Below, one piece after another: positions 59,268 to 64,000 of a DNA stretch of 64,000 bases. Source of the stretch: Trema orientale. Taxonomy: Eukaryota > Streptophyta > Magnoliopsida > Rosales > Cannabaceae. Numbering within the stretch: position 1 is the stretch's first letter; every line of letters begins with the position of its first letter. The notes beneath the pieces are model-generated. The model worked only from the letters and a program-made list of their open reading frames with translations. It was not told where the DNA came from and made no database searches. Made by a program: the position numbers and the translations under genes. Where the stretch lies: assembly GCA_002914845.1 (NCBI GenBank), contig JXTC01000120.1, positions 699,858 to 763,857 on the forward strand, in the 5' to 3' direction.

Positions 59268-59451
59268 GAATAATGCTATAGGACACTTTTGGTGCCGAGG
59301 ACCACAGTGGTGTGTCAGTCTGTCACCTGCTAATCATAATTATAATATAAGTGGGGCCTATGTAGGACCCATTTTATTAATTAAATCATTCAGTGACAAA
59401 CAGACATGTCACTGTGGTGCTGGGCACCACTAGTGCTCCATAGCATTACTC
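59268..59451. mobile_element. MITE with 9-bp TSD in the third gene's promoter
   Basis: Ends gaataatgctataggacac and (inverse) gagtaatgctatggagcac, continuing inward as ggtgccnagnaccacagtg. The identical 9-bp flanks attaataaa are at 59259-59267 and 59452-59460. A short element with 9-bp duplications fits the Mutator superfamily. Its near edge is 140 bp from the ATG and about 75 bp from the TATA box of the gene at 57524-59128. A relative of its left end occurs near 60292. Confidence 0.8.
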
Positions 59452-59709
59452 ATTAATAAATTGAATAGGTTGAGATTGTTAGGAAGTTCCATATATAACG
59501 CGTCAGCCGTCATGATGAGACAATTCGTGTATCGATCTACTTTAATTGAGCTCATAAATACATATGCACACTCCATATGAGTCTTTTTTAAGACAATTCA
59601 ACCGAGATAAGTAAAACCAATAATTTAGCATTATTTTGACATTAATCAGAATTCCCTTTAAAAGAACAAAAAAATAAAGGAATGAAGTTCAACGTTTTAA
59701 AAGCATGCA

Positions 59710-60284
59710 CTATGTTTGATACACCGTATAAGGACTCTGTATTGTATTAATTAAATATAATACTGTGTTTACTTGTGCTTTTATATTGTATTATTTAATA
59801 CGATATCAAAATTTAATACAATATGGAAAGTATTATATAATACAGAATAAAAAGTCTGTATTACACTGTATTATATAATTTTAACTTTAACATAGTATTG
59901 TACAATATTCACTCTCTTCACTTTTTCTATTCTTAATTTTCCTCTCATTACTTTCTCTCTCACATCACTTTATTCCTTTCAAAAGTGGTATTTTTCTAAA
60001 TAAATTTTTAAAAGTGGTATTTTTATAAATTTATATCTAGAAAGTGGTTTTTTCGTAAATCAATTTTTTAAAAGTGGTAATTTTATAAGTGTAATTTTTC
60101 TAAATATTTTTTAGAAATGGTATTTTTTTAAGTAAATTTTTAAAAATGGTATTTTTCAAAATTAACTTTTTAATACAACATCTTAATACAAGTGCAAAAC
60201 CAAACATAATATTGTAATATAATAATACAATACAATACAATCCAATACAATACATCACAATACAATACGACGCACCAAACATAG
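59710..60284. mobile_element. TIR element with internal tandem repeats
   Basis: Left end ctatgtttgatacaccgtat and right end inverse ctatgtttggtgcgtcgtat are inverted repeats. Inside, 59983-60170 holds about six units of a taaaagtggtatttttntaaat-type repeat (30-36 bp), and the right part is a (tacaa)n microsatellite (60226-60268). No target duplication could be fixed. Confidence 0.6.
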
Positions 60285-60690
60285 CCTAAATGAATAATGC
60301 TATACGGTACTCTTAGTGTCCAACACTATGAGTTGTCATTTTTTACTGAGTTTATAATTAAAAAAATGCATCCCACACAAGTCCAACCTCAAGTATTATC
60401 CCAGCCCATTAAGGTATTAACACATTGTGTAGTGAATATGGTGCCTCATTGACACCATTTTTAGGAATCGCTTTTCATATCAAAAAAATGAAAGTAACTT
60501 ATTTGCTTATTGCAACCCAAGGATTTTCTTTTCTTTTTTAATTTTTATGCCCTATTTGCAACCTGGATTTTAAGAGCGTAAAGAGGGATTTCATGTTCTT
60601 ATTTGGATCTTATTTTTAGGGGATTTTCTTGTTTGGATTTAAACATATTTATTGGAGTTTGAGCTAGGATAAAAGCCTAAAATTTTCTGT
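60285..60690. other. AT-rich spacer with a MITE end
   Basis: gaataatgctatacggtact at 60292 resembles the left end of the MITE at 59268. The other end was not identified. Nothing coding. Confidence 0.4.
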
Positions 60691-61179
60691 TGATGTATGT
60701 GAACATGTGTGAACAGATCTATGTAAACACATATGATCAATATATATGTAAACAAATGCTCACCAACTAGTCGTCATAGTAATAGTAAAAAGTAATAGCA
60801 AAGGTGAAAAGGACAACCGTAATAACAATAGTAAAAGGTGTTGTTCTCACTACTTTTCAATATCTATAAATATGGGGGCCTCATCTAATGCAGCGAGCTG
60901 GTGAGAGAAAATACTCAAGTATAGAAAAAGAGCTAGCTGCTCTGAAATTGTTATTCTTAGATCAAAACCATAGTAATGGGAAAGTCAACCACCCTTTCTT
61001 ACATCACCGCTCCAACCTATATACTGGAGTATACTCACTTGGCGACAAAAAAGCATAACAGTTTAAACAAAATAAACATAAAGGCAGAAAATTAAAACGA
61101 CACTACAATTATTCTTGACAAACGACAAAGACTAAAACGAGAAGAAACGACAATGCTAGCAACAGAGACAATGATGTCA
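60691..61179 (-). repeat. 3' LTR of the minus-strand gypsy element
   Basis: On the minus strand the purine-rich gcaggggagct (61180-61190) precedes TGACATCATTG, the likely LTR start at 61179. The likely end TGATGTATG (read on the plus strand) is at 60691. The limits rest on the purine tract and TG...CA only, because the partner LTR is outside the window. Confidence 0.45.
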
Positions 61180-61191
61180 AGCTCCCCTGCA

Positions 61192-64000
61192 TCAATTCTC
61201 CCCTAGTTTGGAAGAGCTCGACTCCGTGAGCTCAGGTAGGGTAGGAGATGCATCTGGTGGAAAGTAGTCATATAAATTTGTTACGTTGAAGATAGGGGAA
61301 ATATGCCACTCAGAAGGAAGGTCAATCAGGTAAGCATTAGGACCGAGTCGTTGTTTGATGGCAAATAGACCGAATTTGTAAGACTGAAGTTTATGGTAAG
61401 CACTAGTGGGAAATCGCTCTTTACGGAGGTGGACCATGACCAGATCACCGACAGCAAATTCTTTGGGACGCCGGTGGCGATCAGCAGACTTTTTGTAGCT
61501 AGCGTTAGCGGCTTCAAGATGTTGGCGGACGGACAGATGGTCTTGGAGGATCCGTTCAGCCAGATGATCAGCAGCTTTGTTGTAGGACTTTGGCAGAGCA
61601 ACAAGATCAATAGTATGATTTAGAAGTTTTGTATACACCACAGAGAAAGGAGAACGACCAATGGAGCAATTAACCATACTATTGTAAGAAAATTCTGCTT
61701 GGGGTAGGGCAGAATCCCATTTGGAATGTTTGTCTCCAACGATACTGCACAACATGGTTCCCAGTGTACGGTTGACGACTTCGGTCTGTCTGTCAGTCTG
61801 TGGGTGGTAAGCACTGCTTAGCTGAAGGGTGGTGTCAAAACGACACCACAAGACACGCCAAAAGTGACTAACAAACTTAACATCTCTGTCAGAAGTGATG
61901 GTCCGTGGAATTCCATGAAGGTGGACAATTTCACGGAAGAAGAGGTTGGCAACGTTACTGGCATCTGCTGTACGCTTGCAAGGAATGAAACGTGCCATTT
62001 TGGAAAATCGATCAACAATCACAAAAATGGAGTCGACATGACGAACCGTCCTGGGTAGTCCGAGAACAAAGTCCATAGAAATGTCCTCCCAAATGCTCTC
62101 AGGGATAGGTAAGGGAGAGTACAAGCCAGTGTTTTGAGTAGAACCTTTGGCAGTCTGACAAATGGGGCAGCGTTCCACATACTTGGTAGTGTCATGTCGT
62201 AGATGGGGCCAATAGAATCGAGCTTCGAGGGAAGCGATGGTCTTGTCTCGTCCAAAGTGACTGATAACCCACTAACATGAAGTTCTCGCATAAGGTGCTC
62301 CCGAAGGGATGTTTGAGGTAGACATAGTCACACTCGCTTAAAGAGAAAGCCCTGCTGAATATGGAAGTCCCGATACACACTAGTAGGAGTACACTGATTC
62401 CAAATATCTTTGAAATCGGTGTCATTACGGTAGAGGTCTTTGATTGTGTCGAGTCTTTGATTGTGTCAAATCCCAGAATTTCAGAGTGCAGAACAGTAAG
62501 GAGAGACCCACGCTGACTAAGAGCATCGGCTACTCGATTTTGTTATCCAGCCCTGTGTTTAAAGACGAATGTGATGCGTTGCAAGTAAAGGACCCAACGA
62601 GCATGCATTCGGTTAATGGTCTTTTGGGAGTTCAAGAACTTCAAAGCATGGTGGTCACTATGCAAAACGAATTCGTTTTGTAAGAGATAGTGCTCTCAAT
62701 GTTGCAAGGCACGTGCCACTGCATACAGCTCTTGCTCATAGGTAGATCATTTTTGGCGAGCCTCACTAAGTTTTTCACTGAAAAAGGAGATAGGACGATT
62801 GTCTTGCATGAGAACGGCCCCAATCCCAAGCATAGATGCATCACTTTCAACTTCGAAGACCTTACTAGAATTAGGGAGAGCTAGTACGGGAGCGGAAGTA
62901 AGTTTGTCTTTGATGATACGAAAGCTCACTTCTTGTTCATGACCCCAATTAAAATGACCAGCTTTCAAACAGTTGGTAATTGGCACCATAATGCTGCTAA
63001 ATCTGCGAATGAGCCGTCTATAAAAGGTTACAAGTCCATGGAAACTGCGAACCTCATGTATATTCGTTGGTGTTGGCCATTCGTTGATAGCTTGGACCTT
63101 GGCATCATCAACCTGGATGCCCTGGGAGCTAACAATAAATCCCAAAAACAATAGATGGTCAACCATAAAATCATATTTCTTGGGATTCAAATAGAGTTTT
63201 TGAGTTCGAAGGGCCACCAATACGTCCCGCAAATGGTTTAGATGCTCTACTTCATCCTTACTATAAATAAGTATGTCGTCAAAATAGACAACCATATATC
63301 GGCTAATGAATGGTTTCAATACTTTGTTCATATCCGCATGAACGTGCTGGGTGCATTGCTAAGACCAAAGGGCATGATAAGCCATTCATAAAGCCCTTCT
63401 TGTGTTTTGAAAGCTTTTTTCCACTCGTCCCCGAGTTTAATTCGAATTTGATGATAGTCGCTTCTCAAATCTAACTTGGAGAAGACTCGGGAACCCGCAA
63501 GTCTATCAAGCATGTCATCCAAGCGGGGTATTGGGAAACGACATTTAATCGTTATTTTGTTGATGGCTCTACTGTCAACACACATCTGCCAGCTGCCATC
63601 TTTTTTTGGGGTTAGAAGGGCAGGAACGGCACACGGACTCAAGCTAGTGCGAATTAACCCTTTCTGAAGCAGGTCATCAACTTGTCCTTGCAAGATACTG
63701 TATTCCTTAGGCCCCATTCAGTAATGTGCAAGATTAGGAAGGGTAGCACCTAGCACGAGATCAATTTGGTGTTGAATGTCTCTCATAGGAGGTAAATTGG
63801 CAGGTAATTCAGTAGGAGTTATGCCAGTTTATTCTTCCAGGAGCTTAAGAATAGGAGGAGGAAACTTTTTACTCGTCGAACTAGTTTCCTTGAGCATGAG
63901 GACAATAATTGTTTGACATTCTTTTAGGTGCTGCTGAAACTCGGGACCACTATCAGTGAACAGTTGCGTATCAGAACCTTGTGAAGGACCTGGTTGTTCT
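61192..64000 (-). mobile_element. Ty3/gypsy polyprotein (RT, RNase H, integrase), runs off the edge
   Basis: Minus-strand order: RT start at 63717 ([52 protein letters not shown]), then a one-base frameshift near 63330, then [16 protein letters not shown] with the catalytic [18 protein letters not shown] and [18 protein letters not shown] (RNase H). Further stops lie near 62746 and 62280. The zinc-binding segment ends in MERCPICQTAKGSTQN and leads into an open integrase of 328 codons (61192-62178) with FSKMARFIPC, ITSDRDVKF and YHPQTDRQTEVVNR. It ends with a GPNAYLIDLP-type C-terminal domain. The RT is stopped by a TGA upstream of 63717. The element is not active. Gag and the 5' LTR are beyond the right edge. 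Confidence 0.92.

Noticed and set aside
61393-62058. Plus-strand frames opposite the gypsy integrase
   Set aside because: They are antisense to a clear integrase reading and have no similarity of their own.
1-64000. tRNA, rRNA or organelle-derived genes
   Set aside because: No cloverleaf with the expected conserved boxes and no rRNA-like stretch was noticed by eye. A covariance-model scan would be needed to exclude small RNAs.

Overview
The window is AT-rich nuclear DNA from a flowering plant, most likely a eudicot. The signs are intronless berberine bridge enzyme-like (BBE-like) oxidase genes, Ty1/copia and Ty3/gypsy retrotransposon remnants with plant-type motifs, CACTA-, Mutator- and hAT-type elements, and TATA boxes and AATAAA signals around the genes. 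Dense BBE-like genes in AT-rich DNA would suit a rosid such as the hemp/hop/mulberry group, but that is a guess. There is one assembly gap (15230-15553).

Three genes look intact, all BBE-like FAD-linked oxidases: 9949-11523 (minus), 42304-43929 (plus) and 57524-59128 (minus). The second and third have signal peptides and should be secreted N-glycoproteins. The first begins without a signal peptide. The first two keep the His and Cys that bind FAD covalently. The third keeps the His but has Ala in place of the Cys. A decayed stub of a further copy lies beside the first gene (about 12275-12420). Together they are a small dispersed paralogue cluster pulled apart by transposons.

The rest is mostly layered mobile DNA. 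From left to right: a copia 3' half (1465-5812) with a CACTA-type element in its LTR; an internally deleted copia with target-site duplication (TSD) agcca (6978-9097); two Mutator-type TIR elements (15141-17551); an LTR-like repeat (19868-21260) with an inverted partner at 53590-55200; a solo LTR (21790-23421, TSD agtac); a gypsy fragment (24648-26082); small MITEs; and a minus-strand copia (28329-35600) interrupted by a CACTA-type element carrying a broken TLC-domain gene. Then come a possible gene-carrying TIR element (36121-37424), an old TIR element with a hAT-type insert (37506-40090), a Mutator-type element with a perfect 9-bp TSD (40767-41818), a CACTA-type element carrying a degraded histone H4 gene (47874-50589), a solo LTR (52146-52953, TSD cttat), a 9-bp-TSD MITE in the third gene's promoter (59268-59451), and a minus-strand gypsy running off the right edge.

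The most notable themes are repeated capture of host gene fragments by CACTA-type elements (histone H4 and a TLC-domain protein), divergence of FAD attachment and targeting among the three BBE-like paralogues, and a MITE close to one of their promoters. All family assignments are from reading the sequence; no database search was possible.
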